From positions 62,001 through 126,000 of the forward strand of contig JACQFN010000002.1 of assembly GCA_016200045.1 (NCBI GenBank): 64,000 nt of DNA, in the 5' to 3' direction. Positions 1-8,554 of this stretch are shown one piece after another; the first letter of the stretch is position 1; every line of letters begins with the position of its first letter. A model generated the notes under the pieces. The model was not told the origin of the DNA and did no database searches. It worked only from the letters and a program-made list of their open reading frames with translations. Source of the stretch: Nitrososphaerota archaeon. GTDB taxonomy: Archaea > Thermoproteota > Nitrososphaeria > Nitrososphaerales > Gagatemarchaeaceae. Position numbers and translations under genes: made by a program.

Positions 1-64
1 TCTCGGCCGACTTGAAGAAGAACCCCCTCTGCTGGGCGAGCCTCATCGCGTCTTCGAATTTCAT
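1..64 (-). CDS. glyS: Glycyl-tRNA synthetase, N-terminal fragment (runs off window)
   Basis: Reverse-strand ATG at 64 gives MKFEDAMRLAQQRGFFFKSAE, resembling the GlyRS N-terminus (…LAxRRGFxxxSxEIYGG). Confidence 0.5.
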   Translation of the reverse strand, partial: MKFEDAMRLAQQRGFFFKSAE

Positions 65-210
65 GTGCGCTTGCGAGCCCCGTCACTCGGCCATAAATGC
101 TGTTTGAGGAGCCAAACGGCCGCCTACAGAGCGTCGGAGCAGCGAAGCTTCAAGTACGAACCCGAGGTCGAGTGCCGGTTTTGCGTCTATAGGCACGAAC
201 CGTCGTCCCC

Positions 211-1455
211 TTAGCCTGTGACTTCGTCCTGATTCTCGCTCCCTGTTTCAGTCTTTGCCGCACCTCTCGGTGGCGCGGGCTCTGGGACCAGCGAGAACGC
301 CCTCCACCCTGCCTTGACCACGAAAGCGGACAGGAAGGTCGTTATCAGCGTGACCACCCCTATCAGGGGAAGGAGGGCAGTGCTGGCCGGTTGCACGTCT
401 GCTCCCCCCTTTGCCACGACAAGACCCACCTCACCGCCGGAGGCGGACAGTCCGAACGCAGTCCGCAGCGAGACCGAGCTTCCGTATTTCACGGCCCTGG
501 CCGAGCTGAGCACTGTGAATAGCTTCATCGAAATCGAGATCAGCGAAAGAATCACGGCAGGGATGATGAAGACCGGGATCAGGGTCACGTCCATCAGCGC
601 ACCCATGGATACGAAGAAGAGGGCCGCGAACATGTCCCTGAGAGGGGTCGCAAGAATCTTGAGGGTCTCGTGGTAGCTGGACCTGGCCACGAGGACCCCC
701 GCGAGGAAGGCGCCGGTTGCGACCGAGATGCCGATCACAGTGGCGACTATCGACAGGCCGAACGCGATCGCCAGCATGACGAGGATCAGGAGCTCGTCGT
801 TCCGGTAGTCGCCGACCAGGTTGATCGCCCGCGGAACAACCCTCGAGCCAAGGACGAGAGTCCCGATTATGAAGAAGAGGGCCAATCCAAGCGACCAGGC
901 CAAGTCGAAAGGCTCCAGGGTCCCGACCGAGACGACGGACTGCAGTATGGCAAGGAACGACAGCACAATGACGTCTTCCACTATCGACACGGAAATGATC
1001 AGGGCGGAAGCTTCATGGTCGATGAGCTCCATCTCACTGAGAAACTTCGAGGCGACGACCGTGCTCGTCACCGTGATGGCGAGCGCTATGAACAGGCTGT
1101 CGAACAAGGTGAAACTGAGGAACGTCGTCACCGCCAGCGCCACTACAAAGGTCCCGGCCACCTTGAACGACGCCATCGTGAGGACCTTGCGGAGGGTTCC
1201 CTCCAGCCGGTCGGCAGGAAACTCGAGCCCCACGACGAAGAGGAGCATCGCCACTCCGACCTGGGCCAGAGAATTGACGACCGGCAAGTCCAGGATGATG
1301 GCGCCCGGCCAAGTGCTCGGGCCTAGTATTATTCCAGCGAGGAGGTAGCCTATTATCAGCGGTTGCTTCAGCTTGTGGAACAGGATTGCCATCAGGCCTG
1401 AGACGATCATGATCACGGCCAGGTCCTGGATCAGCTGGTAGGCCTGAATCGCCAA
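211..1455 (-). CDS. Cation/proton antiporter (CPA2/KefB-type Na+/H+ exchanger)
   Basis: 414 aa polytopic; GYLLAGIILGP, VGVAMLLFVVGLEF, ITVTSTVVASKFL motifs. Confidence 0.85.
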   Translation of the reverse strand: MAIQAYQLIQDLAVIMIVSGLMAILFHKLKQPLIIGYLLAGIILGPSTWPGAIILDLPVVNSLAQVGVAMLLFVVGLEFPADRLEGTLRKVLTMASFKVAGTFVVALAVTTFLSFTLFDSLFIALAITVTSTVVASKFLSEMELIDHEASALIISVSIVEDVIVLSFLAILQSVVSVGTLEPFDLAWSLGLALFFIIGTLVLGSRVVPRAINLVGDYRNDELLILVMLAIAFGLSIVATVIGISVATGAFLAGVLVARSSYHETLKILATPLRDMFAALFFVSMGALMDVTLIPVFIIPAVILSLISISMKLFTVLSSARAVKYGSSVSLRTAFGLSASGGEVGLVVAKGGADVQPASTALLPLIGVVTLITTFLSAFVVKAGWRAFSLVPEPAPPRGAAKTETGSENQDEVTG

Positions 1456-1521
1456 CGGGAAGGTAGCGAAATGCGTGATTATAATTCATCCGCGCAAGCC
1501 GGTTTCCCGTCGGGCTTGGGG

Positions 1522-1911
1522 TTACCTGTCTACGACGAACTTGTACCCGTAGATTATCTGCCCTGACTCTCCGTCCACCTTCATCCTCCTTACCGTCGCC
1601 TTTACCCTTGCGCCGGTCTTCACCGATTCGTCCGGGGAATCGACGACCTGGCTCAGCACCCGGGCGCCGTTCTTCAGCTCGACGACCGCAAGGTAGAACG
1701 GGGCCTGCGCCTCAAAGCCCGGGAGGGGTTCGTGCAGTCGAGTGTATGTGACGATCTTGCCGCTCTTGGGCATCTCCTTGTCAACTATCTTCTCCGACCC
1801 GCATCCCCTGCACCTGTATACGGGAGGGAAGAACTCGTCACCGCAGTTCTGACACCTGCTCCCTATCAGCCTGTAGTATCTGTCGCGGTTCCTCCAGTAC
1901 TCTATTGCCAA
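1522..1911 (-). CDS. DUF35 OB-fold/Zn-ribbon protein of the thiolase-HMGCS complex
   Basis: Rubredoxin-like CQNCGDEFFPPVYRCRGCGS followed by OB-fold; adjacent to thiolase. Confidence 0.85.
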   Translation of the reverse strand: MAIEYWRNRDRYYRLIGSRCQNCGDEFFPPVYRCRGCGSEKIVDKEMPKSGKIVTYTRLHEPLPGFEAQAPFYLAVVELKNGARVLSQVVDSPDESVKTGARVKATVRRMKVDGESGQIIYGYKFVVDR

Positions 1912-3075
1912 CTATGACGCCCTCCCCAGGACCTGAATTGCGCTCGTCGTGTCCACCCCTCCCACGTTCTGGGTGACTGCATACTCTACCCCCTCCACCT
2001 GGTTCAGCCCTGCCTGGCCGGTAAGCTGCATGAACGCCTCGACCACCTGATATACCCCGGTCGCGCCCACAGGGTGGCCGCGAGCCTTCAGCCCCCCGAA
2101 GGTGTTGATCGGCATCGAGCTCCCCTGGTCGTACTTCCCTTCCTTCGCGTCCCTTGCCCCCATCCCTCTCTTTGAGAACCCCATCGCCTCCAGCGAAAGC
2201 GCTCCCACAACCGAGAACGCGTCGTGCACCTCGGCGAGGCTGACCTTCTTGGGCGAGAGCCCAGCATCGCTCATCGCCTTCCCGAAGGCTGACTTCGTGG
2301 CTCCGAACTCCAGCATGTCCTTCCGCTCGTAGACGCTGAACTCGGCGGTCGCCACCCTGCTCGCAAGGACCTCTGCCATCCTCCTCTTGGATCCTGCCGC
2401 CCGCCTCTCCCCGGTCAGGAGGACCGCTGCGGCACCGTCTCCGACGGGTGCACAGTCGAAGAGCCTCAACGGGTCTGCCACCATGCTTGAGCGGCTGACC
2501 ACCTCGGGGGATATCGCCTTCCTGAACTGCGCGTGTTCCGCGGTGACCGCGTTCTTGTGGTCGAGAACCGGTATAGAGCTCAACTCGTCCCTGGACACCC
2601 CCAGATGCTCCATGTAGTACCGTGCTAGCAGGCCGTTGAGGGCGGCGAAGGTCGCCCCGACGAACTGGGTGTAGTCTGCCGACTCCGCCATCGCAAGCGC
2701 CTTCGACGTCTCTTCGGGCTCGAGGTCCCTCATCTTCTCCACGCCAACGACGAGGGCGGACTCGATCGCCCCCGACCTTATCAGGGAGGTCGCCAGGTTG
2801 ACCGCCGAGCCTCCCGAGGAGCACGCGGACTCGACCTTGAAGGCGGGCGTCCCTGCCAGCCCGAGCGCGCTCGCCACCATCGCCCCAAGATGCTCCTGCG
2901 ATGAACCGACCGCGCTGAACATGTTTCCTACGAATATGTGCTCAGGCTTCACCTTCGGGGCTCCCTTGATGGCCCCTCTTGCAGCTTCGACCGAAAGGTC
3001 GAGGATGGACTTGCTCCAGTGGTCTCCGACCTTTGTGAGCCCTGCTGAGGCAATGTACACCTTTGACTTTCCCAA
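1912..3075 (-). CDS. Acetyl-CoA acetyltransferase (thiolase)
   Basis: 387 aa; KVESACSSGGSAV, NTFGGLKARGHPVGATG thiolase motifs. Confidence 0.9.
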   Translation of the reverse strand: MGKSKVYIASAGLTKVGDHWSKSILDLSVEAARGAIKGAPKVKPEHIFVGNMFSAVGSSQEHLGAMVASALGLAGTPAFKVESACSSGGSAVNLATSLIRSGAIESALVVGVEKMRDLEPEETSKALAMAESADYTQFVGATFAALNGLLARYYMEHLGVSRDELSSIPVLDHKNAVTAEHAQFRKAISPEVVSRSSMVADPLRLFDCAPVGDGAAAVLLTGERRAAGSKRRMAEVLASRVATAEFSVYERKDMLEFGATKSAFGKAMSDAGLSPKKVSLAEVHDAFSVVGALSLEAMGFSKRGMGARDAKEGKYDQGSSMPINTFGGLKARGHPVGATGVYQVVEAFMQLTGQAGLNQVEGVEYAVTQNVGGVDTTSAIQVLGRAS

Positions 3076-3083
3076 ACGTTCGC

Positions 3084-4118
3084 CTACTTCTGGAGCTTGT
3101 CCCTGAACTTGCTGTAGGTTGAGTAATCGATCTTCGAGGTTCGGCTCATGATCGACTTTACGGTCGGGTTGACCCCGCGAGTCCTCGTGATCCCGTCGGT
3201 GACCTCGATGCAGAACGCGTCGGAGCCTGCGCCGGAGCCGAAGCTCGCGAGCAGTATCTTGTCCCCTGGGGACGCTTCGTCGAGAACGGCGGCCAGCCCG
3301 ATCGGTGAGCTCCCCGCGTACGTGTTCCCGATCGTCGGGTTGAGGAGCCCAGTCTTGATCTGCTCCATCGTGAACCCCAGCCTCGTCGCTACCTCTACTG
3401 GGAACCTCGGGTTGGGCTGGTGGAAGACGGCGTACTTGAAGTCAGACGGGACGTGCCCGGTTTCCTTGAAGAGGGTCCTGACCGAGTTCTCGATGTGATA
3501 GAAGTAGGCGGGCTCGCCGGTGAACCTCGACAGGTGCCTGGGGTAACGCTCGTGGGCCCTTCGCCAGAAGTCCCCCGTGTCCGACACGAATGAGGTGCTG
3601 CAGTCGATCACCCCTATCGCCTTCTTGTCCTTCCTGCCTATGACGTATGCGGCCCCTCCGCTGGCGGCGGTGTACTCCAAATCGTCTCCCGGCCTCCCCT
3701 GCGCGGTGTCCATCCCGATCGCGAGGCCTGCGTCTATCATCCCGGACCCGACAAGTCCGGTGATGACCTGAATCGCCTCGGTCCCGGCCTTGCAGGCGAA
3801 CTCGAGGTCGGCGGCCAAGGTGTGATGCTGTCCCAGAGCCTGGGCGACAATCGTGCTCGTCGGTTTGACCGCGTACGGCTTTGATTCTGTCCCGACGAAA
3901 ACCGCCCCCAGCTCCTTCGTCTCTGACATCTTCATGGCCAGCCTGGCAGCCTCGAGGGCCATGGTCACGGTGTCCTCGTCCATCGACGCGACCGCCTTCT
4001 CGACGTTTGGTCCGGACCCTCCGCCCTTCCATACCCTGGCGATCTCGGTGGTGGGGAGGCGGTAGTAGGGGAGGTAAGCGCCGTAACCCCTGATGGCGGC
4101 CCTTTCCTTGCTCTGCAT
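3084..4118 (-). CDS. Hydroxymethylglutaryl-CoA synthase
   Basis: IRGYGAYLPYYRL…EFACKAGTEAIQ…; ATG at 4118 or TTG at 4127. Confidence 0.9.
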   Translation of the reverse strand: MQSKERAAIRGYGAYLPYYRLPTTEIARVWKGGGSGPNVEKAVASMDEDTVTMALEAARLAMKMSETKELGAVFVGTESKPYAVKPTSTIVAQALGQHHTLAADLEFACKAGTEAIQVITGLVGSGMIDAGLAIGMDTAQGRPGDDLEYTAASGGAAYVIGRKDKKAIGVIDCSTSFVSDTGDFWRRAHERYPRHLSRFTGEPAYFYHIENSVRTLFKETGHVPSDFKYAVFHQPNPRFPVEVATRLGFTMEQIKTGLLNPTIGNTYAGSSPIGLAAVLDEASPGDKILLASFGSGAGSDAFCIEVTDGITRTRGVNPTVKSIMSRTSKIDYSTYSKFRDKLQK

Positions 4119-4251
4119 CAGGTGCAAGAATAATTCAACCGAGCCCGCTTCATCCGATACATAAAGAATTAGCCAGATAAGGGTTGTCGGGTTAGGCAGT
4201 TGCCGAACCCTATCTGAATGCCTTCGGTTTCGGAGAAATTACTGCCTTCGA

Positions 4252-4440
4252 TCAGACGGCCTTGATCTGCTTCACTACGGCGGGCCGAGCCTTCCTGAAC
4301 ACCCTGTATCCGCATATGCACTTTACCTCCGGTAGCTTGGACAGCTCCTCCTGAGTGGTCCGAGTCCCGCATCTCACGCACTCGTATACCGCGCCTGCGA
4401 AGACCTTTGCAGGCTGTTCCTTGGGTGCTTCAATCGACAA
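4252..4440 (-). CDS. rpoP: DNA-directed RNA polymerase subunit P (Rpo12)
   Basis: YECVRCGTRTTQEELSKLPEVKCICGYRVFRKARP zinc ribbon. Confidence 0.85.
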   Translation of the reverse strand: MSIEAPKEQPAKVFAGAVYECVRCGTRTTQEELSKLPEVKCICGYRVFRKARPAVVKQIKAV

Positions 4441-4518
4441 GATGTGTTCGCACCTTCCTCCATGTATTTCTGTTTTTCCGCTGTCGGAATCGGTCCTGCT
4501 CCTTCCGAGAACCGGCCA

Positions 4519-5271
4519 TCAACCCTTCCGCCATTCCAGACGAGGTGGGAAGATTGCCATGACGAGCACTTTGAAGAAGAATCTGAGCACCGCTCCAAGC
4601 CCAAGCTTCGACCTTCCAGCAATCCTTCGTTGAAACACGAAGGGGACCTCCACGATCTTCCCCTGACCCTTGAGTAGGCAAAGGGCAGCCACCTGGAATT
4701 CGAACCCCGTTGCGGGGAGTTTTGCCGATGAGAGCCTGCCCGCCGCTGCTTTCGAGAACGCCCTATACCCGGATGTTGCGTCCCTGACCGGTAGCCTAAG
4801 CATGGTCTTGGCATACGCATTCGCCCCCTTGCTGACGACCCTCCTGGCCAGCCCCCAGCCCCCGACCCCTCCGCCAGGTACGTACCTCGAAGCTATTGCC
4901 ACGTCCGCCCCTGACGCTACGGCCCCCATGAGGTCACTCAGGGTCTCCGGAGGGTGCTGGAGGTCTGCGTCCATTTCGACTATGACCTCCGGGTCGAAGT
5001 TGGCAAGCGCGTGTGCGATGCCTTCCTGGTAGGCGCTCCCTATTCCTCTCTTCTCTTTTCTGCTCAGGAGATGAATCCACTTCTCCCTGGAAGAGATGGC
5101 AAGAACGGACTCTCCGGTCCCGTCCGGGCTAGAGTCATCCACGAAGAGGATGTCCAGCCCGGTAATCCCTGTCTGTCTTATCCCCTCTATCAGTTGGACG
5201 ACGTTGTCACTTTCGTTATAGGTCGGGATGACTACGCAGACCCGCGGCCCTGGAGGCAGGTCGGGGTTCAC
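4519..5271 (-). CDS. Polyprenol/dolichyl-phosphate mannosyltransferase-like GT2
   Basis: VVIPTYNESDNV…DILFVDDSSPDGT…MDADLQHPPE, DPM1-like. Confidence 0.85.
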   Translation of the reverse strand: MNPDLPPGPRVCVVIPTYNESDNVVQLIEGIRQTGITGLDILFVDDSSPDGTGESVLAISSREKWIHLLSRKEKRGIGSAYQEGIAHALANFDPEVIVEMDADLQHPPETLSDLMGAVASGADVAIASRYVPGGGVGGWGLARRVVSKGANAYAKTMLRLPVRDATSGYRAFSKAAAGRLSSAKLPATGFEFQVAALCLLKGQGKIVEVPFVFQRRIAGRSKLGLGAVLRFFFKVLVMAIFPPRLEWRKG

Positions 5272-6405
5272 CTAGAGGATGCCTTTCGCGGCTTTGATGA
5301 ACTCGTCAGAGATGCGGCCCATGTCTTCGGAGGTGAGCCTGGGATGAACCGGGAGCGAGAGCACGTGGCTGCTCGATGCCTCCGTCCTCCCTAGGCTTTT
5401 CTTGGAGTACCCGAGCCGCTGATAGAGTGGGGTCTTGTGGACCGGCGTCTTGAAGTACACGGCAGCCCCGATCCCGGCTGCGTTGAGCCTCTTCATGATT
5501 CTGTCCCTCCCCTTCCTCAGATAGAGAGTGTAGAGGTAGAAGACGTGCGTCCTGTCGTCTGACACCTGTGTAAATCTCGCGCCGTCCACCCGCCCGAGGG
5601 ATCCGTTGAGGGCGGCTGCGTTCCGCCGCCGGGACTTCAGGAACCCAGAGAGCCTGTCCATCTGCACCGACGCGACCGCAGCCCCGAGCTCCGGGAGCCT
5701 GTAGTTGAACCCGAGGTGCCTTGAGTCGTAGCCGTGCAGCATTCCGTGGTTCCGCACCAGTCGGAGCCGGTCGGCAAGCTCGTCGCTCTGCGTCGATATG
5801 GCCCCTCCCTCCCCCGAGGTTGCGACCTTGGTTCCGTACAGGCTGAAGCAACCGGCGTCCGAGAGAGTCCCCGTCTGCCTCCCCTTGTACTCGGCCCCCA
5901 GTGACTCGGCCGCGTCTTCGATGACGTGAATCGACCGCGGAGCCGCGGTCTCGCGAACCTCGTCCATGTCGGCTGGGAACCCGTAGATGTGCACCGGAAT
6001 GACCGCCCTCGTCCTGCTCGTCACCGCCCGCTTGAATTTCCCGGGGTCGATGTTGTAGTCCTCCTTGATGTCGACGAACACAGGCCTTGCCCCGCACGCG
6101 AGTACGACGTTCGCGGTAGCGACGAAGGTGAACGAAGGAAGGACGACCTCGTCCCCCTCTTTTATCCCGAGCGCCAGCAGCACCGAATGCAGCGCAGCTG
6201 TCCCTGAGTTGACAGCGATGACGTGCTTCGCCTTCAGCAGCTTCCCCGCCTTCGACTCGAACTCCCGTACCATGGGCCCTCCCCCGTACGACGAGTCGGT
6301 CAGCCGGCCTGACTCGACCACCCGTTCGACGGCCCTCTTCTCGGCTTCCCCGATGTTCGGAAGGTTGATCGGCAGGAACTCCATGCCCACCCACCCGCCG
6401 CGCAA
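5272..6405 (-). CDS. DegT/DnrJ/EryC1/StrS-family aminotransferase
   Basis: 377 aa; VNSGTAALHSVLLALGIKEGDEV, IEDAAESLGAEYKG, SLYGTKVATSGEGGAI. Confidence 0.9.
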   Translation of the reverse strand: MRGGWVGMEFLPINLPNIGEAEKRAVERVVESGRLTDSSYGGGPMVREFESKAGKLLKAKHVIAVNSGTAALHSVLLALGIKEGDEVVLPSFTFVATANVVLACGARPVFVDIKEDYNIDPGKFKRAVTSRTRAVIPVHIYGFPADMDEVRETAAPRSIHVIEDAAESLGAEYKGRQTGTLSDAGCFSLYGTKVATSGEGGAISTQSDELADRLRLVRNHGMLHGYDSRHLGFNYRLPELGAAVASVQMDRLSGFLKSRRRNAAALNGSLGRVDGARFTQVSDDRTHVFYLYTLYLRKGRDRIMKRLNAAGIGAAVYFKTPVHKTPLYQRLGYSKKSLGRTEASSSHVLSLPVHPRLTSEDMGRISDEFIKAAKGIL

Positions 6406-6411
6406 GAGTAT

Positions 6412-7440
6412 TTGAGATTCACACGCAGGGGCAGGTCTTCGGAGATGACCTGGGGGAGCGGAAGGACCTTCGCGCTCGCGGCTGCAGCAGCCCTGTTGGT
6501 CCGCCTCGCACTTCTGTCTTACGGTTTCAGATACATCCCGGACATCTCGTACTATGACCAGCAGGCTGTCGCTGCCCTGGCGTCTGGGTCAGACCCATAC
6601 GGGTACTCGTATTCGGTCCCGCCTCAGCTCCTGACCCCCGGGGCGGAGAACGTCTTCGCCTACCTCCCAGGCGTCCTGTTGATGCTCTTTCCATTCGGAG
6701 TGCTCACGGACGTTAGGCTTGGGCTAGTGGCATGCGACTTCATCATAGCCTCCTGCCTTGCATACTCCGGGGGGAGGAAGGGCCTACTCGCGTCCGTGGT
6801 CTTTCTGTTCTCCCCCCTCGTCCCCTTCTTCTCCACATGGTATCCAAACAACGCGCTCGTCGCCATGGCCTTCGTTGCGATGTCATCGGTGCTGTCGGGT
6901 AGGGGGAGGGCGACGACCTCTGCGGCCCTTCTCGGCCTGGCCCTTGCGTCCAATCAATTCGTTCTGCTGGCATATCCCTTCTTGGCCTACCGGGGGCTCG
7001 TGTCCCGCCGCCTCGGAGAACTGGCTGTTGCCCTAGGGGTCGCGGGACTCGTGGTTCTCCCTTTCGTGGCTTGGGACCCTGCTGCATTCTGGGGAAACGT
7101 GGTCGCCTTTCCCCTCACGAGACCCCCGACACCGCTGGTAGTCCCTGAGGCGTTCGGGTACAACGTGAACCTGACGCTTGGCGGAATAGTCTTCACTCTG
7201 TCCGGGTATGTCTTGCCGCTCTGGCTGAAAGGAGTCCTGATGTCCCTCCCTCTCGTTCTCCTTCTCAGGAGGTCTCGTAGGCATGGGTCGGAGTACCTGA
7301 ACGCTGCAATCTATCTCGCGGTAGCGGTCTTCATCATCCCCAACACTCTCTCTTGGTGGTACCTTGAACTTCCTTACTTGCTGCTCCTGATTTGGCTCGC
7401 CCGCAAGGGGCCCGAAACGGAGACGGCCTTGAACCCTTAA
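6412..7440 (+). CDS. Polytopic membrane protein, GT-C/mannosyltransferase-like
   Basis: About 9 hydrophobic segments, PYGYSYSVPP…FAYLPGVLLM loop typical of GT87-like proteins; ATG at 6445 is an alternative start. Confidence 0.55.
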   Translation: MRFTRRGRSSEMTWGSGRTFALAAAAALLVRLALLSYGFRYIPDISYYDQQAVAALASGSDPYGYSYSVPPQLLTPGAENVFAYLPGVLLMLFPFGVLTDVRLGLVACDFIIASCLAYSGGRKGLLASVVFLFSPLVPFFSTWYPNNALVAMAFVAMSSVLSGRGRATTSAALLGLALASNQFVLLAYPFLAYRGLVSRRLGELAVALGVAGLVVLPFVAWDPAAFWGNVVAFPLTRPPTPLVVPEAFGYNVNLTLGGIVFTLSGYVLPLWLKGVLMSLPLVLLLRRSRRHGSEYLNAAIYLAVAVFIIPNTLSWWYLELPYLLLLIWLARKGPETETALNP

Positions 7441-7467
7441 AGCGGTCGGTGCTTCGACAGGTCCGAG

Positions 7468-8001
7468 TTGGCCGGAGAGGGGCCCGAGCGCAATACGAGG
7501 CGCATGTTCGCAGTCTTCGCCTGGCTTTCGTTCGCAACAATCGTCACTCTGATCATCTACGGGGTCTACGAGTCATGGGTCCATCCGGGGCAGGCAGTCG
7601 GGCAGGTGTGGGTGGACGTGTACTGGCCTTTCCCCCCCTATTTCGCGCAGCCGGTCACCTACTTCAGCGTGGCCTGCATCACGCTCTTCTACAGCGGGCT
7701 CAGGCTCTGGGAACAGAGGATTTCTCGCTGGCCTAGGCCCATCCTGTCGTTTCTTCAGCTCTTCGGGTTCGTCGTAGCGTTCTCCTCGGCGTACGAAGTG
7801 ATCTACAACTTCATCTTCTGGGGCGCTACGTACGCGGTCGCGGCCCTCGAGCTCGATACTTCGATACCGGACCTGCTCACCAGCAACTATCCGGTCCCCT
7901 GGAGTTTCGTGTTTGCCACCAGGGCCTTCGCCGCCCTCTTCGTAATATCCGGATACTCGGTATACTTCCTCAGAAGGATGAGCGGCTCCAGGCTGATCTA
8001 G
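7468..8001 (+). CDS. Hypothetical membrane protein
   Basis: 177 aa ORF with 4 hydrophobic segments. Confidence 0.6.
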   Translation: MAGEGPERNTRRMFAVFAWLSFATIVTLIIYGVYESWVHPGQAVGQVWVDVYWPFPPYFAQPVTYFSVACITLFYSGLRLWEQRISRWPRPILSFLQLFGFVVAFSSAYEVIYNFIFWGATYAVAALELDTSIPDLLTSNYPVPWSFVFATRAFAALFVISGYSVYFLRRMSGSRLI

Positions 8002-8354
8002 ACGGGCTTCGGCTTCGGTGACCCTGACCACAGCAGAGCCAGGTGGACGACCGCGAATACCGCGAATAGTCCGAGAGACACCTCCGCGACCGTCGCGAAG
8101 GCCCCTCCCAGCCAGGGGAACGACGCGTAGACCTGGTAGGCGCAGAGAAGGAACCCGAGGACCGCCGACGATTTCACCAAGGCCCAGGTCAACCTCATGC
8201 CAGGCCTAATGCGGAGCAATAATCCGCTGAGGATGCACGCTAAGACAGGCCAGAGAAGCAGCGCACTGACGACGAACGCCACCACAAGCCAGACGATTCC
8301 GACAGCGATGAAAGCATAGGAGAGGTTCTCCTTCAGGAGGTCTGCTACACGCAT
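7998..8354 (-). CDS. Hypothetical small membrane protein
   Basis: 118 aa, 4 TM-like segments, TATA (tttatatt) about 25 nt upstream of the start. Confidence 0.6.
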   Translation of the reverse strand: MRVADLLKENLSYAFIAVGIVWLVVAFVVSALLLWPVLACILSGLLLRIRPGMRLTWALVKSSAVLGFLLCAYQVYASFPWLGGAFATVAEVSLGLFAVFAVVHLALLWSGSPKPKPV

Positions 8355-8554
8355 CTTGCCTGCCGCCCTCTGTTGGCAATATAAATGGTGTCTGTGGTCG
8401 CTCTCTCAACTTCTCGAATCCTCGTTTTCTCCTGGCGTCAGGAAACGGGCCGCAGGATATTCCGCCCTAAGTTCGAGACAGACAAGCATGCCGGGCAAGG
8501 CCCGCCAGTCTAACGGACCCCCCAGCCAAGATTGATTGTTCACGCTAGCCTTAT

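Noticed and set aside
4681-4730. tRNA T-arm-like string (ggaattcgaaccccgttgcgggg)
   Set aside because: Lies inside the GT2 reading frame (…ATGFEFQVAALC…) with no cloverleaf around it.
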